Positions 20,130-29,011 of a stretch of DNA of 64,000 bases are shown in pieces (positions within the stretch are counted from its first letter, which is position 1; each line of letters begins with the position of its first letter). A program made the position numbers and the translations under genes. A model generated the notes under the pieces. The model had not been told where the DNA came from. It did not search any database and was given only the letters and a program-made list of their open reading frames with translations. The stretch is from NCBI RefSeq assembly GCF_002242805.1, contig NZ_MCGQ01000014.1:186001-250000 (forward strand). Reading direction: 5' to 3'. The DNA comes from Streptomyces diastatochromogenes. Its GTDB lineage: Bacteria > Actinomycetota > Actinomycetes > Streptomycetales > Streptomycetaceae.

Positions 20130-20280
20130 CAGCCACCCGCCCCGGTCCGCGAGCGGACGGGCGGGGTGGCGGGGTGCGGTAGCAACAGCCCTCCTCTGGG
20201 CGGTGGTCGAGCGCCTCCGTGCGGGTCGGCGGTCACTATAGGGGGGTCCCTTCCGCCTTGCCATTGTTGTCAACTCAACT

Positions 20281-20296
20281 AACTGGATGGCCAGTT
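20281..20296. promoter_or_regulatory. Inverted repeat upstream of the FGGY kinase operon
   Basis: AACTGG-ATGG-CCAGTT is a perfect 6-bp dyad with a 4-bp centre, in the AT-richest part of the 20130-20384 intergenic region and 89 nt upstream of the kinase ATG. The shape fits a GntR- or LacI-type operator. No regulator gene is adjacent. The remainder of this interval holds only the start regions of the two divergent units. Confidence 0.5.
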
Positions 20297-20384
20297 GATC
20301 GACGACCGGTCGAGCTTGACGCCGGACGCGGCGCGACGGCAGGCTGTTCGCGCCGATCTTCGAAGGGGTGTGCGGGAGGATGCG

Positions 20385-21811
<1,427 letters not shown>

Positions 21812-21815
<4 letters not shown>

Positions 21816-23215
21816 CGGTCACCGCGGAGGGGCCGCTGCCCGAGCGGACGTACGACGTGGCGGTCGTCGGCGCCGGAGTCGTCGGCTGCGCCATCGCCCG
21901 CGAACTCGCCCGCCACGCCCGGCTGCGCATCGCCCTGGTCGAGGCCCAGGACGACGTCGGCCAGGGCACCTCCAAGGCCAACACCGCGATCCTGCACACC
22001 GGTTTCGACGCGACCCCGGGCTCCCTGGAGGCCCGGCTGGTCCGCGAGGGGTACCAGCGGCTGGCCGCGTACGCCGCCGAGTGCGGCATCCCCGTCGAAC
22101 GGGTCGGCGCCCTGCTCGTCGCCTGGGACGAGGAGCAGCTCGCCGCCCTGCCCCGCCTCGCCGAGAAGGCCGAGCGCAACGACTGCCCGGACACCCGGCT
22201 CCTCGGCGCCGACGAGCTGTACGCCCGCGAACCGCACCTCGGCCCCGGCGCGCTCGGTGCCCTGCACGTGCCGGGCGAGAGCATCATCTGCCCGTGGACG
22301 ACCACCCTGGCGTACGCCACCCAGGCGGTTCGCGCGGGCGTCGACCTGCACCTGAACACCCGGGTGGAGCAGTCGGGCCGGGATGGGCGTGGTCATCTCC
22401 TGACCACCTCCAGAGGCACCCTGCGCGCCCGCCGCCTGGTCAACGCGGCCGGACTGCACGCCGACACCCTCGACCGGGCCCTCGGCCACGACGACTTCAC
22501 CGTCACCCCGCGTCGCGGCCAGCTCATCGTCCACGACAAGCTCGCCCGTCCCCTGGTCCGGCACATCCTCCTCCCCGTCCCGACCGCCCTCGGCAAGGGC
22601 GTCCTGGTCGCCCCCACCGTCTACGGCAACGTCCTGCTCGGCCCCACCGCCGAGGACCTGCACGACAAGCGGGCCACCGGCTCCACCGCCGAAGGTCTCG
22701 CCCTGCTGCGGGAGAAGGGCGGCCGCATCCTGCCCGCACTGCTGCGGGAGGAGGTCACCGCCGTCTACGCCGGGCTGCGCGCGGCCACCGAGCACGAGGA
22801 CTACCGCATCACCGCCCACCCCGAGCAGGCGTACGTCACCGTCGGCGGCATCCGCTCCACCGGCCTGACCGCGTCCCTGGCCATCGCCGTCCACGTCGTC
22901 GGCCTGCTGACCGACACCGGGCTCGATCCCGGCCCGGCGCGCGACCTCGACCCGGTCCGCATGCCCAACCTGGGCGAGGCCTTCCCGCGCGCCCACCAGC
23001 GGCCCGAACTCATCGCCGCCGACCCGGAGTACGGCACCCTCGTCTGCCACTGCGAGCGCGTCTCCCGCGGCGAGATCCGCGACGCCCTCGCCGGTACGAT
23101 CCCGCCGCGCACCCTGGACGGCCTGCGCCGCCGCACCCGGGCCCGGGCCGGCCGCTGCCAGGGCTTCTACTGCGGGGCGGCGGTACGGCAGCTGTTCGAG
23201 GAGGCGCGCCCATGA
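21812..23215 (+). CDS. FAD-dependent dehydrogenase (GlpA/L2HGDH-like) with C-terminal [2Fe-2S] BFD domain
   Basis: 467 aa. The Rossmann motif VVGAGVVGCAIARELA (around residues 18-33) opens a DAO-type FAD domain with TSKANTAILHTGF, the signature shared by glycerol-3-phosphate dehydrogenase GlpA and L-2-hydroxyglutarate oxidase. The last about 60 residues are a bacterioferritin-associated-ferredoxin-like [2Fe-2S] domain with C412-H-C414 and C449-x4-C454. It should oxidise the kinase product (for example a polyol phosphate) or a 2-hydroxyacid and pass electrons through the cluster to the next FAD enzyme. Its ATG overlaps the kinase stop, and its TGA overlaps the next ATG, indicating tight coupling. 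Confidence 0.9.
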
Positions 23216-24162
23216 CCGCCGACCGCCGGGTCGACGTCCTCGTCGTCGGCGCCGGTCCCGCCGGACTCGCCGCCGCGGCCCGGCTGGCCGCCGCCGGAGC
23301 CGGCCGGGTCGAGGTGCTGGAACGGGAGGCACAGGCCGGGGGAGTGCCCCGGCACTGCGCCCACGGCGGCTTCGGCACGTGGACGCATCCGCTGACCGGA
23401 CCGGGGTACGCGCGGCTGCTCGTCGAGGCCGCCACGCACGCCGGGGCCGTGCTGCGGACCGGCGTGACGGTCCTGGACTGGGCGGGGCCGCGCACGCTCA
23501 CGACCGTCGGCCCGCAGGGCCTGGAGTCGATCGAGGCCGAAGCCGTTGTCCTCGCCACCGGCTCCCGTGAACGCCCCCGCACGGCCCGGCTGGTGCCCGG
23601 CACCCGGCCCGTCGGCGTCTACACCACCGGCGAACTCCAGCAGGCGGTGCACCTGTTCGGACAGTCGATCGGCGCCCGGGCGGTGGTGGTCGGTGCGGAG
23701 AGGGTCTCCTACTCGGCGGCCGACACCCTGCGCACGGCCGGTGTGGCGGTCGTCGCCCTGCTGACCGAACACCCTCGGGCCCAAGCCCCGTTGCCACGTG
23801 CCCAGTCGGCCCGCCTCGGCCGCCGTGTCCCGCTCCTCACGGACACCACGGTCACTGAGCTTCTCGGCCACGGCCGCCTGTCCGCCGTCCGCGTCCGGCA
23901 CCGCGACGGCCGTACGGCCACCCTGCCCTGCGACACGGTCGTCTTCACCGGTGACTTCGTCCCCGAGAACGAACTCGCGCGCCGGGCCGGCATCACACTG
24001 GACGGGAGCCCGCACACCTCGCGGCCGGGCGTCTTCGCCGTCGGCGCTGTGCTGCACCCCGGACAGCGGGCCAGGGCGGCGACCTGGGCCGGGGCGGAGT
24101 CGGGCGGTGCGGTGCTGGAGTGGCTGGCGGGAGGGGACTGGCCGGCTCACAGGTCCGTGTAA
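23212..24162 (+). CDS. NAD(P)/FAD-dependent oxidoreductase (GlpB/HcnB-like partner)
   Basis: 316 aa, FAD-binding VLVVGAGPAGLAAAARLA at residues 9-26 and a second nucleotide fold near ARAVVVGAERVSYSAADTL. VVLATGSRERPR is the usual ATG loop. It ends with a FAD-contacting GVFAVGAV. Proteins of this size next to a BFD-containing dehydrogenase form the three-part dehydrogenases of the HcnABC / opine-oxidase / GlpABC type. It is probably the reductase subunit that accepts electrons from the preceding enzyme. The last 16 nt overlap the end of the opposite crotonase gene. Confidence 0.85.
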   Translation: MTADRRVDVLVVGAGPAGLAAAARLAAAGAGRVEVLEREAQAGGVPRHCAHGGFGTWTHPLTGPGYARLLVEAATHAGAVLRTGVTVLDWAGPRTLTTVGPQGLESIEAEAVVLATGSRERPRTARLVPGTRPVGVYTTGELQQAVHLFGQSIGARAVVVGAERVSYSAADTLRTAGVAVVALLTEHPRAQAPLPRAQSARLGRRVPLLTDTTVTELLGHGRLSAVRVRHRDGRTATLPCDTVVFTGDFVPENELARRAGITLDGSPHTSRPGVFAVGAVLHPGQRARAATWAGAESGGAVLEWLAGGDWPAHRSV

Positions 24163-24911
24163 GACCCGTGCCGCCCCGCACCCCCGGCGAAGCGTGCCGC
24201 TCCCTCCAGGCCCTCCGCCAGCACGCTCATGCCGTACCGCAGCTCGCCGCGCAGGGCACTCTGCTCGGCCATCCCCTCCTGGTCCAGCACCGAGGCCCGG
24301 TCGCCGCGCAGGCAGGCCTGCGGGAAGCGGGCGACGGCCGCTGCCAGCTCCTCGGCCTCCGCGCGGGCGTGGCCGGTGGGCACGAGTCGGTTGGCGAGGC
24401 CGATGTCGTAGGCCTCGCGGGCCGGGACAGCGCGGCCGGTCAGGATCATGTCCATGGCCCGGCTGGTGCCGATCAGCCGGGGCAGCCGTACCGTGCCGCC
24501 GTCGATCAGCGGTACGCCCCAGCGGCGGCAGAACACCCCGAATACGGCGTCCTCCTCGGCGACCCGGAGGTCGCACCACAGGGCGAGTTCGAGGCCGCCC
24601 GCGACGGCGTGCCCCGCGACCGCGGCGATGACCGGCTTGGACAGCCGCATCCGGGTCGGCCCCATCGGCCCGTCGCCCTCCTCGGCGACCCGGTTGCCGC
24701 GCTCGCCGCCCATCGCCTTCAGATCGGCGCCCGCGCAGAACGTGCCGCCCTCGCCCCACAGCACCGCCACCCGCGCGTTCTCGTCGGCCTCGAAGTCCCG
24801 GAAGGCCGAGGCGAGTTCGGCGGCCGTCGGGCCGTCCACCGCGTTACGGACCTCGGGGCGGGACAGGACGATCGTGGTGACGTGTTCCCTGCGCTCGATG
24901 CGGACCGGCAT
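24147..24911 (-). CDS. Enoyl-CoA hydratase/isomerase (crotonase) family protein
   Basis: 254 aa. Crotonase landmarks: LSRPEVRNAVDG near the N-terminus, FCAGADLKAMGG (oxyanion hole strand), PVIAAVAGHAVAGGLELALW with the first catalytic-position Glu, and GVPLIDGGTVRLPRLIG. It is a cytoplasmic acyl-CoA enzyme of unknown chain preference. Start ATG at 24911 preceded by AAAAGGGG; an ATG 5 codons upstream (24926) has no better ribosome site. It sits alone between the FAD operon (3' overlap) and the trypsin-NTPase gene, and shows no obvious functional link with either. Confidence 0.9.
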   Translation of the reverse strand: MPVRIERREHVTTIVLSRPEVRNAVDGPTAAELASAFRDFEADENARVAVLWGEGGTFCAGADLKAMGGERGNRVAEEGDGPMGPTRMRLSKPVIAAVAGHAVAGGLELALWCDLRVAEEDAVFGVFCRRWGVPLIDGGTVRLPRLIGTSRAMDMILTGRAVPAREAYDIGLANRLVPTGHARAEAEELAAAVARFPQACLRGDRASVLDQEGMAEQSALRGELRYGMSVLAEGLEGAARFAGGAGRHGSYTDL

Positions 24912-24969
24912 GGGACCCCTTTTCATCTGGTGGGGCCCAGCAGCGTACTCGCCGCCGGGGCGCGGGCGT

Positions 24970-27321
24970 TCAGCTCCTGAACCCGCCCGGTCTCCCGAGC
25001 CCCTGGCCTGGGGTACGGGACGGGCGACGGTTGTCGACCGGGCCTGACCGTCGGGACAGCTCGAAAGGGTCGACGGGGTCCGGCAGGGCTTCAGTGGGCT
25101 GGGGATCTCGCAGGTCTTCCGATGCCCCGAAGCCGCTCGCGCTGTTGAAGGGGTCGTCGGCCAGGTCCAGATCCGGAGTTGTGCGGCTGCCCCCGAGCCG
25201 GCCGGGTCCCGAGTCTCCCGGCAGCTCCGGCCCACCGGGCCCAGGGAGTCCCCCCGGCCCTTCCGGCCCTTCCCCCGGATCGTTCGGCCATTCCAGGCCG
25301 TCAGGATCGGGCAGCGTGGCCCTCACCCGGCGCAGCCACACCTCCGGCTCGGTGGCCGCGTGGGCCACGTCGATGGCCACCTGGCCCAGCTCGTCCGGCG
25401 CGCCGGCCACTGTGTCCAGCGCGGTGGCGGTCAGATCGGGGCGATCGGAACCTGCGGCCAACAGCAGTGTCTCCAAGCCGCGCCGCCGCTGATCCACATC
25501 CAGTTCCGGTGCCCTGAGGAGGGCCTCCAGCAATCCGGGGTCCCTCCTCTCGGCGGATGCGAGGAGATGGGCGAGCAGGGCGTGCGGGCCCAGACCTCCC
25601 CATTCGGCCTCGCCGGACGGGTAGAGCGCCTTCAGCAGATTTCGCAGGAGCCTGGCCTCCGGGACGTCGGGCCCGTCAGGTATCAGACCGCCTTCCGCGA
25701 GACCGTAGTGGGTACGCCAGCCCGCCCTGACCGCGGCGGCCGCCTCATTGCGGTTGCGGCCACCGAACAGCCCTTGGGTGACCACCAGTGTCCTGAGCAG
25801 GTCGAGTGTCTCGGCGTTCATGATCGAGGGGGCGTACCAGCGGGCGGTCCGGAGCCAGTAGCGCTCTTCCCTGGACAGTACGACCTCGTACGGAGAGGTT
25901 CCGGCAGAGCCCCTGTCCCCCGTTCCCTCGAAGCGGGTGATGGCCTCGGCGCAGGCCATCAGGTTGAGGGTGAAGGGGTGCGTCACCGACGCCTCGGTGC
26001 GCAGTTCTTGGAGGGAGAGGGCGAACAGGTCGAACAGGAGGTCCGCGCCATACAGGCGTTCCGCGAACGTGTGGGCGGTCGCGCCGAGTGGTGTTGGGTC
26101 AGGGCCTTCTTGGTCGTCCGGTCCGAGGTTTTCGAGCCGCAGAGTGCTGTGGGGGCCGAAGTCGACAAAATTCTTCCAGCACGTCCGCCGCACGGACTCC
26201 GAGGCGGATGCGGGCCGGCACAGGAAGAGCACCCTCACCGGGACCTGCTTTCGGTAGCCCGCCAGTGTCTCCAAGACGCTCCGTTGCCAGTCCTCCCTGG
26301 TCTCCGCGTAGTCGATCACCAGCAGGAGCGGATGCTCGCTGGTGGTGATCGGGTGCAGGATCGACGCGGGGGGTGCCTCGGGTGGCTCGGTGCGCAGGAA
26401 GCCGGTGACCCAGTCGCTGCCCAGACGACGCCCCAGTTCCACCGCGAGCCGGGTCTTCCCGACGCCCATCGGTCCGGTCACCACCATGACGTCCATCGGG
26501 ACCGGTGACAGCGCCCACGCCATCAGCCGTTCGAGTTCGTCCTCGCGCCCGATGAACTCCGCGGTACGGACCCGCGGGTGCAGAAGGTGAGCGACCGACG
26601 CCCCCAGGCTGTGCGGGTCGGTAGAGCCGTACTCGGCACGATTCGGAGGTGCCACCAGAAGAGGACACAGCTCCACTGACTCGAGTTCGGGCTCCGGGTA
26701 TTCGCCGCGGCCCAGTACCGCCCGGAAGGAGGGGCATTCGAGCAGGGCGTGGGCCGGCACGGCGTTGGCCCGATCCGCGTGCAGGCCCTGGGGGACGGTC
26801 ACGATCATGCCGGTGAGCAGCGGGCCGCAGAACACCGCCGAGCCCGACATCCCCTGCCAGCCGTTCCGATGCTCCAGGGGGCGCAGCTCGACCTGGTACC
26901 TGTCCGCGTACCTCTGGGTGATGCCGTGGAGCACTCCGTCCACGCTCATGGGGTTCCGGCCGGACGGTCCGGCCTGCACCCGAGGAAACCCGACGACCCC
27001 GCATTTGACGGGGTGCTGGGGATCGGGGGCGGTCAGGGTGCCGAAGCGAACGGGCGGCACCGACACGCCGTCATCGATGGCCAGAAGCACCGCGTCCAAT
27101 GTGTCGTCGTGCCATACGGGTTCCGCCACGATCCAGTCGGCACCGTCCGTCATGCGCCGGACCTTGACCGAGGCGGGCACCTGGTGGCGGATGCCGCGGG
27201 TCACGATGTGCAGGGCGGTCAGCACCAGCCCGGTGGCCACTTGGTATCCCGTTCCGTACGAAAGCCTGTGGGGGGCGTCGTCGTTCAGGACCTCCACGAC
27301 GGACGCCGAGTCGAAGGGCAC
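24970..27321 (-). CDS. Trypsin-like peptidase fused to a STAND-type P-loop NTPase
   Basis: 783 aa. Residues 1-200 are a trypsin-fold protease with the triad H38 (VLTALHIVT), D76 (TLDAVLLAI) and S159 (GWQGMSGSAVF). The NTPase follows: Walker A GPMGVGKT at 283-290, Walker B LLLVIDYAE at 332-340, and VRVLFLCRP as a sensor-like strand. Helical winged-helix/repeat segments run to about 640. The tail (about 645-783) is low-complexity, with collagen-like Gly-Pro runs. It has no signal peptide. The GTG start has GGAAGGAG upstream. A Trypco2-type gene lies 38 nt upstream in the same direction. This architecture belongs to the NTP-dependent conflict/immune-like systems of multicellular bacteria; the trigger and target are unknown. 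Confidence 0.9.
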   Translation of the reverse strand: MPFDSASVVEVLNDDAPHRLSYGTGYQVATGLVLTALHIVTRGIRHQVPASVKVRRMTDGADWIVAEPVWHDDTLDAVLLAIDDGVSVPPVRFGTLTAPDPQHPVKCGVVGFPRVQAGPSGRNPMSVDGVLHGITQRYADRYQVELRPLEHRNGWQGMSGSAVFCGPLLTGMIVTVPQGLHADRANAVPAHALLECPSFRAVLGRGEYPEPELESVELCPLLVAPPNRAEYGSTDPHSLGASVAHLLHPRVRTAEFIGREDELERLMAWALSPVPMDVMVVTGPMGVGKTRLAVELGRRLGSDWVTGFLRTEPPEAPPASILHPITTSEHPLLLVIDYAETREDWQRSVLETLAGYRKQVPVRVLFLCRPASASESVRRTCWKNFVDFGPHSTLRLENLGPDDQEGPDPTPLGATAHTFAERLYGADLLFDLFALSLQELRTEASVTHPFTLNLMACAEAITRFEGTGDRGSAGTSPYEVVLSREERYWLRTARWYAPSIMNAETLDLLRTLVVTQGLFGGRNRNEAAAAVRAGWRTHYGLAEGGLIPDGPDVPEARLLRNLLKALYPSGEAEWGGLGPHALLAHLLASAERRDPGLLEALLRAPELDVDQRRRGLETLLLAAGSDRPDLTATALDTVAGAPDELGQVAIDVAHAATEPEVWLRRVRATLPDPDGLEWPNDPGEGPEGPGGLPGPGGPELPGDSGPGRLGGSRTTPDLDLADDPFNSASGFGASEDLRDPQPTEALPDPVDPFELSRRSGPVDNRRPSRTPGQGLGRPGGFRS

Positions 27322-27359
27322 GGATCTCCTTCCTGGCTTCGCTCCAGGTCAGGTGTGTG

Positions 27360-27692
27360 CTATCGCTTCCTGCCGTCAGGGCGTCGTAGCTCCTCCGGGC
27401 TCACCTGGTCGCCCACGGGCAGCTCCCTTCCGTCGTCGTCGACGACGCGCAGCCGGATGGTGACGCGCCGGCCATCGGTCCCCGCCGATTCACCCCCGGC
27501 TTCGCCCGACAGCACATAGGCCTTCACCGTGCCCCCGCGCTTCTTGCTGCGGCGCAACTCGATCGAGAAGTCGAGAGTCACTTCTTCCGGGACGAACTTG
27601 ACCTCGCTGCCCGCGCCCATGCTCCGCGCGTCGGCCAGTCCGGCCCTCACCGCTGCGATGGCTTCCGACAGTTCCGTGCCGTCCGTCTGCAT
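27360..27692 (-). CDS. Trypco2-type protein (trypsin-co-occurring domain)
   Basis: 110 aa. The pattern LSEAIAAVRAGLADARSMG, then VKFVPEEVTLDFSIELRR and RVTIRLRVVDDDGREL matches the small alpha + beta Trypco2 family, named for its co-occurrence with trypsin-like proteins. Start is the ATG at 27692, preceded by GGGGGG; the upstream open frame is not family-like. It is the first gene of a two-gene operon with the trypsin-NTPase protein. It probably acts as the sensor, adaptor or inhibitor that gates the protease; that role is inference. Confidence 0.85.
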   Translation of the reverse strand: MQTDGTELSEAIAAVRAGLADARSMGAGSEVKFVPEEVTLDFSIELRRSKKRGGTVKAYVLSGEAGGESAGTDGRRVTIRLRVVDDDGRELPVGDQVSPEELRRPDGRKR

Positions 27693-27749
27693 GCGCCCCC
27701 CGTCCGCCCTGTGGCCGTGCCGTCCATTGTGGGCGGTTGAGCCCGCAGC

Positions 27750-27767
27750 GCCAGAGGGCCCTTTGGC
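27750..27767. promoter_or_regulatory. 18-bp palindrome upstream of the Trypco2/trypsin-NTPase operon
   Basis: GCCAGAGGGCCCTTTGGC is palindromic except for one base pair of mismatch. It lies 58-75 nt upstream of the Trypco2 ATG and could overlap the promoter. A CACAAT sequence resembling a -10 element lies downstream of it on the minus strand, but no good -35 is seen. This is a candidate operator only. Confidence 0.4.
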
Positions 27768-27847
27768 CAAAACGAGGGGGAGCGACTCTCCGCGTCAGGG
27801 ATGTGCGGCAGGCTCCCGGGCACCGGAGACGCCGCGCGACGTGCCGC

Positions 27848-28924
27848 TCAGATGACCTTCAGCCGCACCAGCGCCCCCAGCGTCAACGCGCCCGGCAGCA
27901 GCGGCACCCACACGGTGATGATGCGGTAGGCGAGCACCACCGCCGTGGCCACCGCCACCGGGCCGCCCGCCGCCACCAGCGCCACGATCAGCGCCGCCTC
28001 GACGGAGCCGAGCCCGCCCGGCGTGGGCACCAGCGCCACCGCGACCGTCGCGGCCAGGTACGCGAGCGCCATGTGCGCGGGCGGCACCGGCAGCCCCAGC
28101 GCCTGCCCCACCGCCACCAGGCCGGTCGCCTGCAGCGCGGGGAAGGCGAGCGAGCCGCCCCACAGCGCCAGCGCCCGGGCCGGACGCGTGTGCACCGAGC
28201 GGGCCTCGCCCAGGGCGGTGCGGACGAAGCCGAGCACCGGCGTGCGCAGGCGCCGTACGAGGGCCACCGCGGCCACCGCCACCGCGAGGACCGCGCCCGC
28301 GACGGTCAGCAGGGGTCCGACGGCCCCCGAGGGCAGCAGGGTGCCGAGCCGCAGCGCGTCGGGGAAGGCGAGCAGCAGCGCGGCCAGCAGGCTCAGCCGG
28401 CCGACCGACTCGGCGAGCAGGTACAGCGCGAGCGCGGCGGAGGAGCGGGCCAGCGGCACCCCGCACACGCTCATGAAGCGCAGATTGACCGCGCCCGCGC
28501 CCAGACCCGTCGGCAACAGATGGTTGGCCGAGCCCGCCGCGAACTGCGTCGCCAGCAGCCGCCACCGGGGCAGCCGCTGGACCACGGCGCCCTGCCGGGT
28601 GACGGCCGCCGCCACCCAGGTCATACAGGTGGCACCGGCCGCCGCCAGCAGCCAGGGCCAGGAGGCGGTCCGCAGCTGGCCGAAGCCCTCGGCGAGCACC
28701 GACCGGTGCCGCACCGCGACGATCGCGACGAGCAGGAGCGGAAGCAGGCACAGGGTCTGCCGTACGGGGACGCGCCGGGCGAGCCGGGCCAGGCGTCCCT
28801 CGCGGAGGTCGGGGAGTCGTACCGCTGTCACATCCGGAGAGGTTCTCCGTGCCGTGCCAACGGCGGGTGGCGGAAGCGGGGACGGCGGCTTACGGACGGG
28901 CAGCGGATGAGCGGGGAGGGTCAT
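27848..28924 (-). CDS. Lysylphosphatidylglycerol-synthase-TM/flippase-like membrane protein
   Basis: 358 aa with about 8 hydrophobic segments after a basic Pro/Arg-rich cytoplasmic N-terminus (residues 1-50). Characteristic stretches: AGSANHLLPTGLGAGAVNLR, ALALYLLAESVGRLSLLAAL and VPTPGGLGSVEAALIVALVA, which are those of the UPF0104/AglD/MprF-TM (flippase-like) family. It probably moves a lipid-linked molecule across the membrane. The start is taken as ATG 28924 with GAAGG; an in-frame GTG about 41 codons later is possible. It is divergent from the ABC exporter and shares its promoter region. No aminoacyl-transferase domain is present. Confidence 0.82.
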   Translation of the reverse strand: MTLPAHPLPVRKPPSPLPPPAVGTARRTSPDVTAVRLPDLREGRLARLARRVPVRQTLCLLPLLLVAIVAVRHRSVLAEGFGQLRTASWPWLLAAAGATCMTWVAAAVTRQGAVVQRLPRWRLLATQFAAGSANHLLPTGLGAGAVNLRFMSVCGVPLARSSAALALYLLAESVGRLSLLAALLLAFPDALRLGTLLPSGAVGPLLTVAGAVLAVAVAAVALVRRLRTPVLGFVRTALGEARSVHTRPARALALWGGSLAFPALQATGLVAVGQALGLPVPPAHMALAYLAATVAVALVPTPGGLGSVEAALIVALVAAGGPVAVATAVVLAYRIITVWVPLLPGALTLGALVRLKVI

Positions 28925-28973
28925 GGGGGCCTTCGGGTACCAGGACGTCGGTGGGGTGGAAATGTCGCGGACA

Positions 28974-29004
28974 TTGACCTCAACGAAGCTTGAGGTCCTA
29001 CGTT
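28974..29004 (+). promoter_or_regulatory. MerR-type promoter of the ABC exporter gene
   Basis: -35 TTGACC (28974-28979) and -10 TACGTT (28999-29004) are separated by 19 bp, longer than the normal 17 and typical of promoters activated by MerR-family regulators. The spacer carries a perfect 8-bp dyad GACCTCAA (28976-28983) and TTGAGGTC (28990-28997) with a 6-bp centre. Transcription would start about 7 nt later, at the ATG at 29012, so the mRNA is probably leaderless. No merR gene is present in this window. Confidence 0.85.
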
Positions 29005-29011
29005 CTCTCCC

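Noticed and set aside
20231..20273. TTGACA and TATAGT on the minus strand as a promoter for the TPR-like gene
   Set aside because: The two hexamers are 27 bp apart, too far for a standard sigma-70 promoter or a MerR-type one.
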